Part shown: piece after piece, positions 16,444 to 22,654 of the stretch
Numbering within the stretch: the first letter of the stretch is position 1
Layout: each line of letters opens with the position of its first letter
DNA from: Verrucomicrobiota bacterium
Lineage (GTDB): Bacteria > Verrucomicrobiota > Verrucomicrobiae > Chthoniobacterales > UBA10450
Length of the DNA: 26,985 nucleotides
Direction: 5' to 3'
Assembly (NCBI GenBank): GCA_005887855.1
Contig: VBQB01000009.1
Coordinates: 1 to 26,985 of the forward strand
The notes under the pieces: model-generated
The model's input: the letters and a program-made list of their open reading frames with translations, nothing else
The model's database searches: none
Told to the model about the DNA's origin: nothing
Program-made: the position numbers and the translations under genes

Positions 16444-16557
16444 TGACGAATGACGAAGGAAATCCCAATGCTCAAATGACGAAAGTGCAAGCGAATCAGT
16501 CAGCGGTCATTTGGATTTCGTCATTCATTCGGCATTCGACATTTATCATTCGTCATT
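16442..16557. repeat. Inverted repeat of TGACGAA words between the VOC gene and sucD
   Basis: The gap is filled by reiterated TGACGAA on the left and its complement TTCGTCA on the right. The outer arms AATGACGAATGA (16442-16453) and TCATTCGTCATT (16546-16557) match over 12 bp; the inner arms AATGACGAAA (16475-16484) and TTTCGTCATT (16516-16525) match over 10 bp. The right arm ends seven bases before the sucD ATG. The 12-mer CATTTATCATTC (16540-16551) recurs at 24820-24831. Confidence 0.7.
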
Positions 16558-16563
16558 CCTGCG

Positions 16564-17361
16564 ATGTCCGTCTTAGTCGATAAAAATACGCGGCTCGTCG
16601 TACAGGGAATCACGGGCAGTTCGGGCGCGTTTCACACGCGGCAGTGCATCGAGTACGGCACAAATGTTGTCGCGGGCGTTACTCCTGGAAAAGGCGGGCA
16701 GATGTTCGATGGCAAGGTGCCGGTATTCGACACGGTTTGGGAAGCGCGACAGAAAACAGCGTGCAATGCCTCGATGGTTTTTGTGCCCGCCCCGGCAGCC
16801 GCCGATTCAATTCTTGAGGCCGTCGATGCGAGTGTTGAGCTCGTCGTGTGCATCACGGAAGGGATTCCGGTGATGGACATGATGCGCGTCAAAGCGCTGA
16901 TGAATGGTAAGACGTCGAGGCTGATCGGGCCGAATTGCCCCGGCATCATCACTCCCGGCGCTTGCAAGATCGGCATCATGCCTGGCTATATTCATATGCT
17001 GGGTAATGTTGGCGTCATCTCGCGCTCTGGAACACTCACTTACGAGGCAGTCTGGCAATTGACATCGCGTGGCTACGGCCAATCAACTTGTATTGGCATC
17101 GGCGGGGATCCTATCCATGGAATGTCGCATCTGGATGCGGTGAAGCTCTTCAACGAAGATCGACATACGGAAGCGATAATCCTGATCGGGGAAATCGGCG
17201 GCTCGGCCGAAGAGGAAGCAGCTAAGTGGATTAAAACGAATTGCAAAAAACCGTTCGCAGCATTCATCGCTGGGATGACAGCGCCGCCGGGACGCCGGAT
17301 GGGCCACGCAGGAGCGACCGCGACGATGGCGGACACATTGATTGCGCGAATGAAGTTGTGA
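16564..17361 (+). CDS. sucD: Succinyl-CoA synthetase alpha subunit with C-terminal internal deletion
   Basis: A 265-residue SucD, the CoA-binding and phosphohistidine subunit. The CoA-binding Rossmann part begins [19 protein letters not shown] with [13 protein letters not shown] [10 protein letters not shown], and [13 protein letters not shown] and [11 protein letters not shown] are conserved. The phosphorylated histidine is H248 in RRMGHAGA. Typical SucD has about 290 residues: after GHAGA comes a segment with GGKGTA and a helix and strand, then IG-x-x-M at the C-terminal helix. Here GHAGA is followed at once by [14 protein letters not shown], so about 24-30 residues are missing, in frame, at about 17314-17322. 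The result may still bind CoA, but the loop around the phosphohistidine would be altered. A repeat-derived leader with no Shine-Dalgarno precedes the ATG. Confidence 0.9.
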   Translation: MSVLVDKNTRLVVQGITGSSGAFHTRQCIEYGTNVVAGVTPGKGGQMFDGKVPVFDTVWEARQKTACNASMVFVPAPAAADSILEAVDASVELVVCITEGIPVMDMMRVKALMNGKTSRLIGPNCPGIITPGACKIGIMPGYIHMLGNVGVISRSGTLTYEAVWQLTSRGYGQSTCIGIGGDPIHGMSHLDAVKLFNEDRHTEAIILIGEIGGSAEEEAAKWIKTNCKKPFAAFIAGMTAPPGRRMGHAGATATMADTLIARMKL

Positions 17362-17431
17362 TCATGAGCCGTATACCTTTTGTGCGCTGGGGCGCGGATA
17401 ACTTGCCGATCTTGCCGGGGGAACGCGAGTC

Positions 17432-18763
17432 TCAGTGAGCAGCTGGAGAGCTTTCGGCCGCTGCTGCTTCTCCGGCGGGCAGGTGCGCCGCCTTCCAATC
17501 CATTGCCATCCGAATTCGAGCCCGGCCGCTCGGATGATCGAAGAAGATGAATTCCTCGAGCGGCCCGGGATCTAACTTACGATAAATGCCGAGTTTGAGC
17601 GCCACGGCCGCCATGCCGTCGGGCTCGCGCGAAGTGTTGATTCCGAAAGCGTCGGCTTCCCGCTCAGTGACCCGCGTGACCGTGTTCGAAAATGGAGTTA
17701 GGACAAACAAGAGCGTGCTCAGAATCAAGGCAAGCAAGGGAAGCCCGGCCGGATCGGCAATGCCGTGAATGCCACATTTCTCTCCCCAGCGTCTTACGGC
17801 AGCTTCAAAGAGGGTACAAGAAGTTGCGAAGGCGACGAGAATAAAAATTCCCAAATAGGTCATCAATTTTGTCACATGATTGAGCACGTAATGGCCCATC
17901 TCATGAGCCATCACCATACGAATTTCCGGCAGTGTGCATTGCTTGAGCAGGTTGTCGTTCAACGCAATACGTGTTGTGCCGAGCAATCCTGAGACGTTTG
18001 CGCTTACTCGTGTGGTCTGACGCGAGGCATCCACTTCCAGGACTTGCTTAACCGGAATTTCATTCGCACGCGCCATCGCCAGGATCGGATCCCTGATTTC
18101 CGGATTGGTCAGCGGTTTATAAGTGTTGAAGAGCGGCTCGAGATAGACCGGCGCGATAAGAATCGACACGAATAAAAAGAGGACGGCCACCATCGTTCCC
18201 CAGATCCACCAAGTGCGCGGTGCGCGTCGGAATACAAAATAAAATATGGGGAAGACGATCACTCCCGCGATCAGCGCCACGCAAAGTTGTGTCAGTTGTT
18301 CGGCAAACCACGGTCCAAATGTTTGTGTTGCCAGCCCGTATTGATGTTCGCGATAAAATTGCTGATAGACGGTTAATGGGAAACTCAAGAGCGTCACCAG
18401 GAGAAGGTAGGCGATGGCATAGATTACCACCTGCAGTGACTTGAACCGAGTTCTACGCTCAGCGAAATCGCGCAGGCGCGCTGAGATTCGCGACGCCAGG
18501 AGAAAAATCGAGATGGCAGCGCCCAAAAGAAAATTCCACAGAATCAGCCAATAACCGCCCTCGAAATATGAATCGGACTTCTCGCGTTTCTCGCGCGGAA
18601 CAGTGGCTAACCACGCCTGTGTCGCCGCAGCCGGATCGGTCAATTCTACTGTTTCCGAAACTGCGGGCGAGGGAGGCGGTGTCGACGTTTCCTGTCCGTG
18701 ACTTGAATCCGGACCGGCAAAGACAAAGAAAATAACGAGCAGCAAAACCGAGCGATGGTTCAT
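17432..18763 (-). CDS. M48 family metalloprotease, Ste24/CAAX-protease-like
   Basis: A 443-residue membrane metalloprotease. An N-terminal signal-like helix (SVLLLVIFFVFAG) and a Pro-rich linker lead into an M48_N region with about four membrane helices (residues 71-90, 112-130, 161-178, 190-209). The catalytic zinc motif is H287-E-M-G-H291, the third ligand is probably E367 in VTEREADAFG, and further helices lie between them. Ste24 homologues cleave prenylated proteins in eukaryotes; bacterial members are thought to act in membrane-protein quality control. The substrate is unknown. The longer frame from 18868 begins inside a palindromic repeat, so ATG 18761-18763 was chosen. The gene is convergent with sucD and divergent from the small exported-protein gene at 18922. 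Confidence 0.88.
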   Translation of the reverse strand: MNHRSVLLLVIFFVFAGPDSSHGQETSTPPPSPAVSETVELTDPAAATQAWLATVPREKREKSDSYFEGGYWLILWNFLLGAAISIFLLASRISARLRDFAERRTRFKSLQVVIYAIAYLLLVTLLSFPLTVYQQFYREHQYGLATQTFGPWFAEQLTQLCVALIAGVIVFPIFYFVFRRAPRTWWIWGTMVAVLFLFVSILIAPVYLEPLFNTYKPLTNPEIRDPILAMARANEIPVKQVLEVDASRQTTRVSANVSGLLGTTRIALNDNLLKQCTLPEIRMVMAHEMGHYVLNHVTKLMTYLGIFILVAFATSCTLFEAAVRRWGEKCGIHGIADPAGLPLLALILSTLLFVLTPFSNTVTRVTEREADAFGINTSREPDGMAAVALKLGIYRKLDPGPLEEFIFFDHPSGRARIRMAMDWKAAHLPAGEAAAAESSPAAH

Positions 18764-18791
18764 GCGTCCATGGATAATGAAATCGCTGAAG

Positions 18792-18862
18792 ATAGCCCAG
18801 CGCTTTAGCGCTGGAGCGTCACTTTTTGTTTTCCCATCTCCCCCCTTAAGGCGCTGGGCTAT
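18792..18862. repeat. Palindromic element 6 with competing folds, upstream of the M48 gene
   Basis: Outer arms ATAGCCCAGCGC (18792-18803) and GCGCTGGGCTAT (18851-18862) are a perfect 12-bp inverted repeat, extendable to 16 bp with one G-T pair. The left arm also forms its own hairpin with the adjacent AGCGCTGG (8-bp stem, 18797-18814), so outer stem and inner hairpin exclude each other. The element lies between divergent genes. Confidence 0.75.
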
Positions 18863-18921
18863 TTTCATCAGATCATCTCATTAGGCTGGACTCGCAAATT
18901 CGGCCGATGGAAGATAGGCGC

Positions 18922-19281
18922 ATGAAAACCGTTGTGTTGTTGGTTTGGGCATCTTTTGCGGCAATGAGCCCCGTCTGCGACCTAAACGCGGAGACCCAAC
19001 CGGCGGATCCGGAGCGTTACGGACCATATCCAGCAAATTACAAAGAGATTGTGATGAAGTGGCTCGACACACAGCTGATCGACGCGGGGAGCGCGCGGAT
19101 TGAGTGGAGTGGCGATCCGAAACCGGCCGATTTAGGGACGAAAGGCGAACATCTCTATGGCTATCTGGTCAACTTCACGGTCAATGCCCGAAATCGCTTT
19201 GGCACTTACACGGGTAAGCAGGATCACGGCGCACTGATTCGTAATGGCGAGGTGATCAAGGGCGTTGGGTTTGGATACTAA
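18922..19281 (+). CDS. Exported small protein of unknown function
   Basis: A 119-residue protein with a signal peptide (MKTVVLLVWASFAAMSPVC, cleavage near NAE). The mature chain includes YKEIVMKWLDTQLIDAGSAR, then LYGYLVNFTVNARNRFGTYT and a closing ALIRNGEVIKGVGFGY. The pattern suggests a small alpha+beta domain in which a repeated-strand surface follows one helix. ATG 18907 five codons earlier is possible, but ATG 18922 starts a better signal peptide. The next gene begins 2 bases after this stop, so the two form a tight operon. No family was recognised with certainty. Confidence 0.65.
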   Translation: MKTVVLLVWASFAAMSPVCDLNAETQPADPERYGPYPANYKEIVMKWLDTQLIDAGSARIEWSGDPKPADLGTKGEHLYGYLVNFTVNARNRFGTYTGKQDHGALIRNGEVIKGVGFGY

Positions 19282-19283
19282 AT

Positions 19284-19751
19284 ATGAACAAGTTGAAAAT
19301 GAATTATCGATCGAAATCATCGGGACAGGTGCTGGTCGTGTTGATTATCATGCTTGGATTGATCGGTGTCGGCGCTTGGTGGCTCTTCTCCTCCAAGCAA
19401 ACCATGGCAAAGGAGGGGCGTGAATTTGGCAGGGAAGCAATCCAGCGTCTCGTTATCCAGCATGACCAGGTTTTTTTCTCATCGCGGCTGAGTCCGCAGG
19501 CTCGACTGGAATATCCGCCGTCCGCGCAGCAAGAGTTTATTTCGAAACTTCAGCAGCTCGGAACACCAGTCGGACCTGTCGACGTGCAGGGCGACATTCA
19601 GTTCCAGTCACAATTTTTCGAGCCGCGAGGCAATTTCCATGCGCGGGTGAATTACGCGGCAAGAGGGGCCCAGATCGATATCGGCATTTCGCACCCTGTT
19701 GGGCGATGGCAAATTGACAGTCTCTCATTCGTTCCCGACCCGGAAAGATAA
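19284..19751 (+). CDS. Membrane-anchored small protein of unknown function
   Basis: A 155-residue protein with an N-terminal membrane helix (VLVVLIIMLGLIGVGAWWLF, residues about 17-36) and a periplasmic part. The latter has a helix EFGREAIQRLVIQHDQVFF, a Gln-rich middle and beta strands (FHARVNYAARGAQIDIGIS, WQIDSLSFVPD). It is probably cotranscribed with the exported protein 2 bases upstream, and the two may work together. The layout resembles small periplasmic sensor or accessory proteins, but no function can be given. Confidence 0.65.
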   Translation: MNKLKMNYRSKSSGQVLVVLIIMLGLIGVGAWWLFSSKQTMAKEGREFGREAIQRLVIQHDQVFFSSRLSPQARLEYPPSAQQEFISKLQQLGTPVGPVDVQGDIQFQSQFFEPRGNFHARVNYAARGAQIDIGISHPVGRWQIDSLSFVPDPER

Positions 19752-19807
19752 GCCGCGCCGTTACTCCGAAAGCCTTCGTGTGCTCGCGACTGCTGTCGGA
19801 GTCGCTT

Positions 19808-20422
19808 TTAGATTAGGAGGCGATCGAGCGAGTCCACGCAAATCTGTGACCAAGTCTCGAGCGATTCGCGGCGGGCCATCAATTCAGGTTTGGTAAGAAA
19901 CGCTACATTGGTAATCATTGCCTCACGCTTCTCTACCTTCGGTTCAGCCAATTTGAAAACGTGCACGATACCAAGATGAACCCGCCCCACTTCTGTCGTG
20001 TCGTCGTTCAAAAGGGCGACAATCCGATCCTCGAACTGAGTGTCGATCTTGATTTCCTCGCTCACTTCGCGCTCGACGCCCGCGCGATAAGCCTGCTCAT
20101 TCCAAGCGAAGAGCGATTCGTCGGTCTCGTTCATGTGACCACCGATTCCGATTGAACCTTTTGCGACCAGCCGCTTTTCGCCCGCTTTTTTCCCGCGCAC
20201 GTAATACAGCACCTTGTTCTCAAACGAGAGAAGCGCGTAGGGAATGATCTGCTTGTATGCCGGATCGCTCTCAGCTTGAGTACGCGGAAGAAAGAAATTG
20301 TTTCCGCGCGAAAGCAGCGCATCGAGGTATTTTTCAGGCTCGAAATTCAATCCGTGAAAATTCCCGAAGCGATTGAATAAACTACGCCTGATAACGAGAA
20401 CATTTTCATCAAGCGCATTCAT
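19808..20422 (-). CDS. Predicted NUDIX-type phosphoesterase (COG4112-like)
   Basis: A 204-residue protein with the features of the COG4112 group of MutT-related predicted phosphoesterases. The family opening LVIRRSLFNRFGNFHGLNFE and the middle PYALLSFENKVLYYVRGKK precede a variant NUDIX box: GIGGHMN, then after a spacer AGVEREVSEEI, in which the REVSEE core supplies the metal-binding acids. The spacing between the Gly-rich and REV parts is longer than the classical 23-residue box, as is usual for this group. The substrate, probably a nucleoside-diphosphate derivative, is unknown. It is transcribed opposite to the two small-protein genes before it. Confidence 0.75.
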   Translation of the reverse strand: MNALDENVLVIRRSLFNRFGNFHGLNFEPEKYLDALLSRGNNFFLPRTQAESDPAYKQIIPYALLSFENKVLYYVRGKKAGEKRLVAKGSIGIGGHMNETDESLFAWNEQAYRAGVEREVSEEIKIDTQFEDRIVALLNDDTTEVGRVHLGIVHVFKLAEPKVEKREAMITNVAFLTKPELMARRESLETWSQICVDSLDRLLI

Positions 20423-20435
20423 GGCATGCAGGCGC

Positions 20436-20493
20436 TGTAGGGGACGCTGTTAGCGTCCCGTATTCGCTTGGGAAGCTGGCAGCTTCCCCTAAA
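20436..20493. repeat. Palindromic CTGTAG element 2
   Basis: The edges TAGGGGA (20438-20444) and TCCCCTA (20485-20491) are complementary. Hairpin 1 is at 20441-20459 (arms GGGACGCT and AGCGTCCC, loop GTT). Hairpin 2 is at 20470-20488 (arms GGGAAGCT and AGCTTCCC, loop GGC). Both stems are perfect 8-mers with 3-base loops, and the left edge reads CTGTAG. It lies between the NUDIX and PagL-like genes, both on the minus strand. Confidence 0.8.
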
Positions 20494-20533
20494 GAGATCG
20501 CAAAGATCGATGTAACGCGGTGAAGGCATACCA

Positions 20534-21142
20534 TCAAAAGGAGTAGTTGAGACCAATTTGTGGACCGAGAAGATTCAAGCTCGGGTTTGGGTCAGTTTGC
20601 CCGGCATTGGAGAGATGCTGATAAAGAAGACCCACGTTCAGTTTCCAATGATCGTTCATTTTGTAGCAAATCCCTGCCGCGGTTAGAATGTTGAATGTGA
20701 AATCCTGGCCTTGGGCGCCCGGAATACTTGGATGGCTGTCGATCCAACCCAAACCTACCCCACCTGAAATATAGGGAATAAGTCGGGCTGCCGGCCGGAC
20801 GAAGTTGTAACGCACACCGAAGTTGATGCCGAAATAATGATTCTCGATCCCGCGGAAAATCGGTTCCGCGATCGCGCTTACATAAAATTGATTGTAACCG
20901 CGCAGCCAACTTTCGCTTTGCACCACGCCCCAGCGAACGCGCCCCGTTAGAAACAGCGCACCCACTTGATAATCCTGCGGCGGATTGATAATGCCGAACA
21001 AGTAGCCGGACTCGACCGCGAGCTCGAAGCGCTGCGGGTTAAGCTCTCCGAAGGACGCGCGAGTTACCACGGGCATTCCGCCAAATGCTTGCGAGCAGGC
21101 CAAAAAAAGTGCGCAAACAGCGAAACCGGAAAACATTTTCAT
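20534..21142 (-). CDS. PagL-like outer-membrane acyloxyacyl hydrolase (lipid A 3-O-deacylase family)
   Basis: A 202-residue protein with a signal peptide (MKMFSGFAVCALFLACSQAF) and alternating beta strands of an eight-stranded barrel, ending in the aromatic C-terminus GPQIGLNYSF expected for BAM insertion. The segment LLYQHLSNAGQTDPNPSLN has H176-x-S178-N-A, which matches the catalytic His-Ser region of PagL enzymes that remove the 3-O acyl chain from lipid A. GVRYNF and IPYISGGVGLGWID are typical of the family. Lipid A as substrate is inferred from the motif; other outer-membrane beta-barrels lack HxSNA. The gene stands alone between two palindromic elements. Confidence 0.75.
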   Translation of the reverse strand: MKMFSGFAVCALFLACSQAFGGMPVVTRASFGELNPQRFELAVESGYLFGIINPPQDYQVGALFLTGRVRWGVVQSESWLRGYNQFYVSAIAEPIFRGIENHYFGINFGVRYNFVRPAARLIPYISGGVGLGWIDSHPSIPGAQGQDFTFNILTAAGICYKMNDHWKLNVGLLYQHLSNAGQTDPNPSLNLLGPQIGLNYSF

Positions 21143-21179
21143 TCGGCGCGCTACGATATGGGGTGTTGATTGGATTGCA

Positions 21180-21230
21180 ATCTGTGAGCGTCGGACTGAT
21201 AAATGCGACGGTCATAGATCGCCGCTGCAG
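21180..21230 (-). repeat. Decayed copy of the CTGTAG element at the 3' end of the pseudouridine synthase gene
   Basis: Read on the minus strand it begins CTGCAGCGGCGATCTATGAC, matching the left part of the elements at 5669 and 26568 (CTGTAGCGG, then GGTCTATGACC). TCTGTGAGCG on the plus strand at 21181-21190 matches the second-hairpin half of the same family. The stem has one mismatch and one wobble pair. The TGA inside its loop region is the stop codon of the pseudouridine synthase. Confidence 0.6.
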
Positions 21231-21976
21231 CTGACAAAGTCTCGAAGATCGACAGGCAACGGACATTGCCATTCGATCTCGCCGTCGATTGCCAGCTTGG
21301 TTGAATGAAGCGCGTGCCGCGGCAACAGGAGTTGCTGTTCAAGTTCAGGCGTCCATCCGGTCTGGATGAACTGGAGATAAAGCCGTTCGTCAGGTCCATA
21401 AATTTTATCGCCAACAATTGGGTGACCACTCGACGCGAGATGGACCCGAATCTGGTGAGTGCGGCCACTATGCGGAATGGCGCGGATCAAACTGAATTGG
21501 CTGTCGCCGGAGCATCCCGATTTAATAAAGCGCCGTTCGACACGAAATTCGGTTTGCGCTGCCGCTCCCGCAGGATGAATCGCTTGCTTCAGCCAGATGG
21601 CTGATTCTCGATACTTGCCCTGTCGATTTAACGGTGCCTCGACAAATCTGGCTTCCCATTCTGGCCAGCCCCAAACAATCGCAAGATATTCTTTCTTTAA
21701 TCGACGTTGCTGCATCAGCATTCCGTATCGTCGTGCGGCCGCTGCTGTCTTTGCGATCAAGACGAGGCCGCTCGTTTCGCGATCCAGACGGTTGATAATT
21801 GAGACCTGACCGCCGTTGGCGAGCTCAAAGGCGAGCAGTTCTTGCAGCCTTTTCCAAAGTGTTACTTCGCCGTTTGGCTTCGTCGGATGCGCTAAAAGAA
21901 ATGGCGGCTTATCGACCATCACGTAGTCATCCGTTTCATCGACAATTGTGAAATCGGGTGATGTGGCGGAACTCAT
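21212..21976 (-). CDS. RluA-family pseudouridine synthase
   Basis: A 254-residue RNA pseudouridine synthase of the RluA/RluD branch, which isomerises uridine in rRNA or tRNA. The catalytic motif NRLDRETSGLVLIAK (about residues 61-75) contains the nucleophilic Asp. MVDKPPFLLAHPTKP opens the domain, KEYLAIVWGWPE follows, and SGRTHQIRVHLASSGHPIVGD is the conserved third motif. No S4 domain is present. The longer frame from 22270 reads back through an inverted repeat and over accB, so ATG 21974-21976 (MSSATSPDF) was chosen. The last five residues (CSGDL) and the stop are encoded by a decayed palindromic element, so the native C-terminus was probably replaced. The exact RNA target is not known. 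Confidence 0.85.
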   Translation of the reverse strand: MSSATSPDFTIVDETDDYVMVDKPPFLLAHPTKPNGEVTLWKRLQELLAFELANGGQVSIINRLDRETSGLVLIAKTAAAARRYGMLMQQRRLKKEYLAIVWGWPEWEARFVEAPLNRQGKYRESAIWLKQAIHPAGAAAQTEFRVERRFIKSGCSGDSQFSLIRAIPHSGRTHQIRVHLASSGHPIVGDKIYGPDERLYLQFIQTGWTPELEQQLLLPRHALHSTKLAIDGEIEWQCPLPVDLRDFVSCSGDL

Positions 21977-21984
21977 GGGTTTTT

Positions 21985-22056
21985 GGAGTAGTGGAGTGAT
22001 GGAGTTGTGGGATCGCAGAAAATCAAAGCTGCAACACTCCATTACTCCATCACTCC
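21985..22056. repeat. Imperfect inverted repeat of GGAGTRRT words
   Basis: The left arm from 21985 reads GGAGTAGT, GGAGTGAT, GGAGT; the right arm to 22056 contains the complement (ACTCC, ATTACTCC, ATCACTCC). About 20 of 25 positions pair. It occupies the gap between the divergent pseudouridine synthase and accB, starting 9 bases upstream of the synthase ATG, and therefore lies in its leader or promoter. Confidence 0.6.
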
Positions 22057-22133
22057 CCGGCGCTTGGAAAGCGCGCTCCCTGCTTGACCTTACTCCCAAA
22101 ACCGATTTACCTAAACGCCTCAACCTTGAGCAC

Positions 22134-22147
22134 AGGAGCGCGCCTTG
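22134..22147 (+). promoter_or_regulatory. Shine-Dalgarno plus TTG start of accB
   Basis: AGGAG at 22134-22138 is followed after six bases by TTG (22145-22147). This is one of the few well-placed Shine-Dalgarno sites in the window, and it supports TTG as the true start because the N-terminus MELTDLKEIKAIIDLM matches the family from its first residue. Confidence 0.65.
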
Positions 22148-22588
22148 GAACTCACAGACCTCAAAGAAATCAAAGCGATCATCGATTTGATGAAAAAGAA
22201 TGACCTTTCGGTCTTCGAGATCGAGAAGGACGGTTTTCGTCTCAAGCTTCAAAAAGGCCCAGCGAATCAAACAACCACACCTGCGCCGCCGATTATCGTT
22301 TCTGCGCCCAAATCTCCAACGACCGCCGCCGAGGCAGCAATCGCGACAGACAAACTGAAAGATATCGTTTCGCCGATGGTGGGGACGTTCTACCGCGCCG
22401 GATCACCGGACGGAGCGCCGTTTGTTGATGTTGGAAAAACTGTCACTGAAGAGACGGTGGTTTGCATTATTGAGGCGATGAAAGTGATGAACGAAATCAA
22501 AGCGGAAACCAGCGGTGTCATCGCCGAAGTGGTAGCCGAGAACGGCAAGCCGGTGCAGTTCGGCCAGGTACTTTTCAGAGTTCGGTGA
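22145..22588 (+). CDS. accB: Biotin carboxyl carrier protein of acetyl-CoA carboxylase
   Basis: A 147-residue carrier that is biotinylated and shuttles carboxyl groups between biotin carboxylase and the carboxyltransferase in the first step of fatty-acid synthesis. The N-terminal helix MELTDLKEIKAIIDLMKKND and FEIEKDGFRLKLQKG are typical, then a Pro/Ala/Thr-rich linker (about 38-68). The biotinyl domain follows with SPMVGTFYRAGSPDGAPFV and the attachment site EAMKVMNEI, biotin on K113. The TTG start is supported by a good ribosome binding site. It forms an operon with accC 66 bases downstream, the gap being a palindromic element. The carboxyltransferase genes accA and accD are not in the window. 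Confidence 0.93.
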   Translation: MELTDLKEIKAIIDLMKKNDLSVFEIEKDGFRLKLQKGPANQTTTPAPPIIVSAPKSPTTAAEAAIATDKLKDIVSPMVGTFYRAGSPDGAPFVDVGKTVTEETVVCIIEAMKVMNEIKAETSGVIAEVVAENGKPVQFGQVLFRVR

Positions 22589-22591
22589 GAA

Positions 22592-22650
22592 TGTAGCGCA
22601 AGCTTCCAACTTGCGTGTGGATTGATTCGCAAGCTAGAAGCTCGCGTCAC
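22592..22650 (+). repeat. Palindromic TGTAG element 4 filling the accB-accC gap
   Basis: The left edge is TGTAGCGC. Hairpin 1 is at 22597-22615 (arms CGCAAGCT and AACTTGCG, one mismatch, loop TCC). Hairpin 2 is at 22628-22646 (arms CGCAAGCT and AGCTCGCG, one mismatch, loop AGA). The right edge GCGTCAC is degenerate. The element begins 3 bases after the accB stop and ends 4 bases before the accC ATG. Confidence 0.65.
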
Positions 22651-22654
22651 CATC

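Noticed and set aside
16442..16557. CRISPR-like short repeats
   Set aside because: The words are directly tandem or inverted with no unique spacers of constant length, and no cas genes are present.
18764..18868. N-terminal extension of the M48 protease
   Set aside because: The 35 extra residues are encoded by palindromic element 6; the signal-like helix starts at 18763.
21977..22270. N-terminal extension of the pseudouridine synthase
   Set aside because: The frame runs through the GGAGTRRT inverted repeat and antisense to accB, and the family N-terminus starts at 21976.
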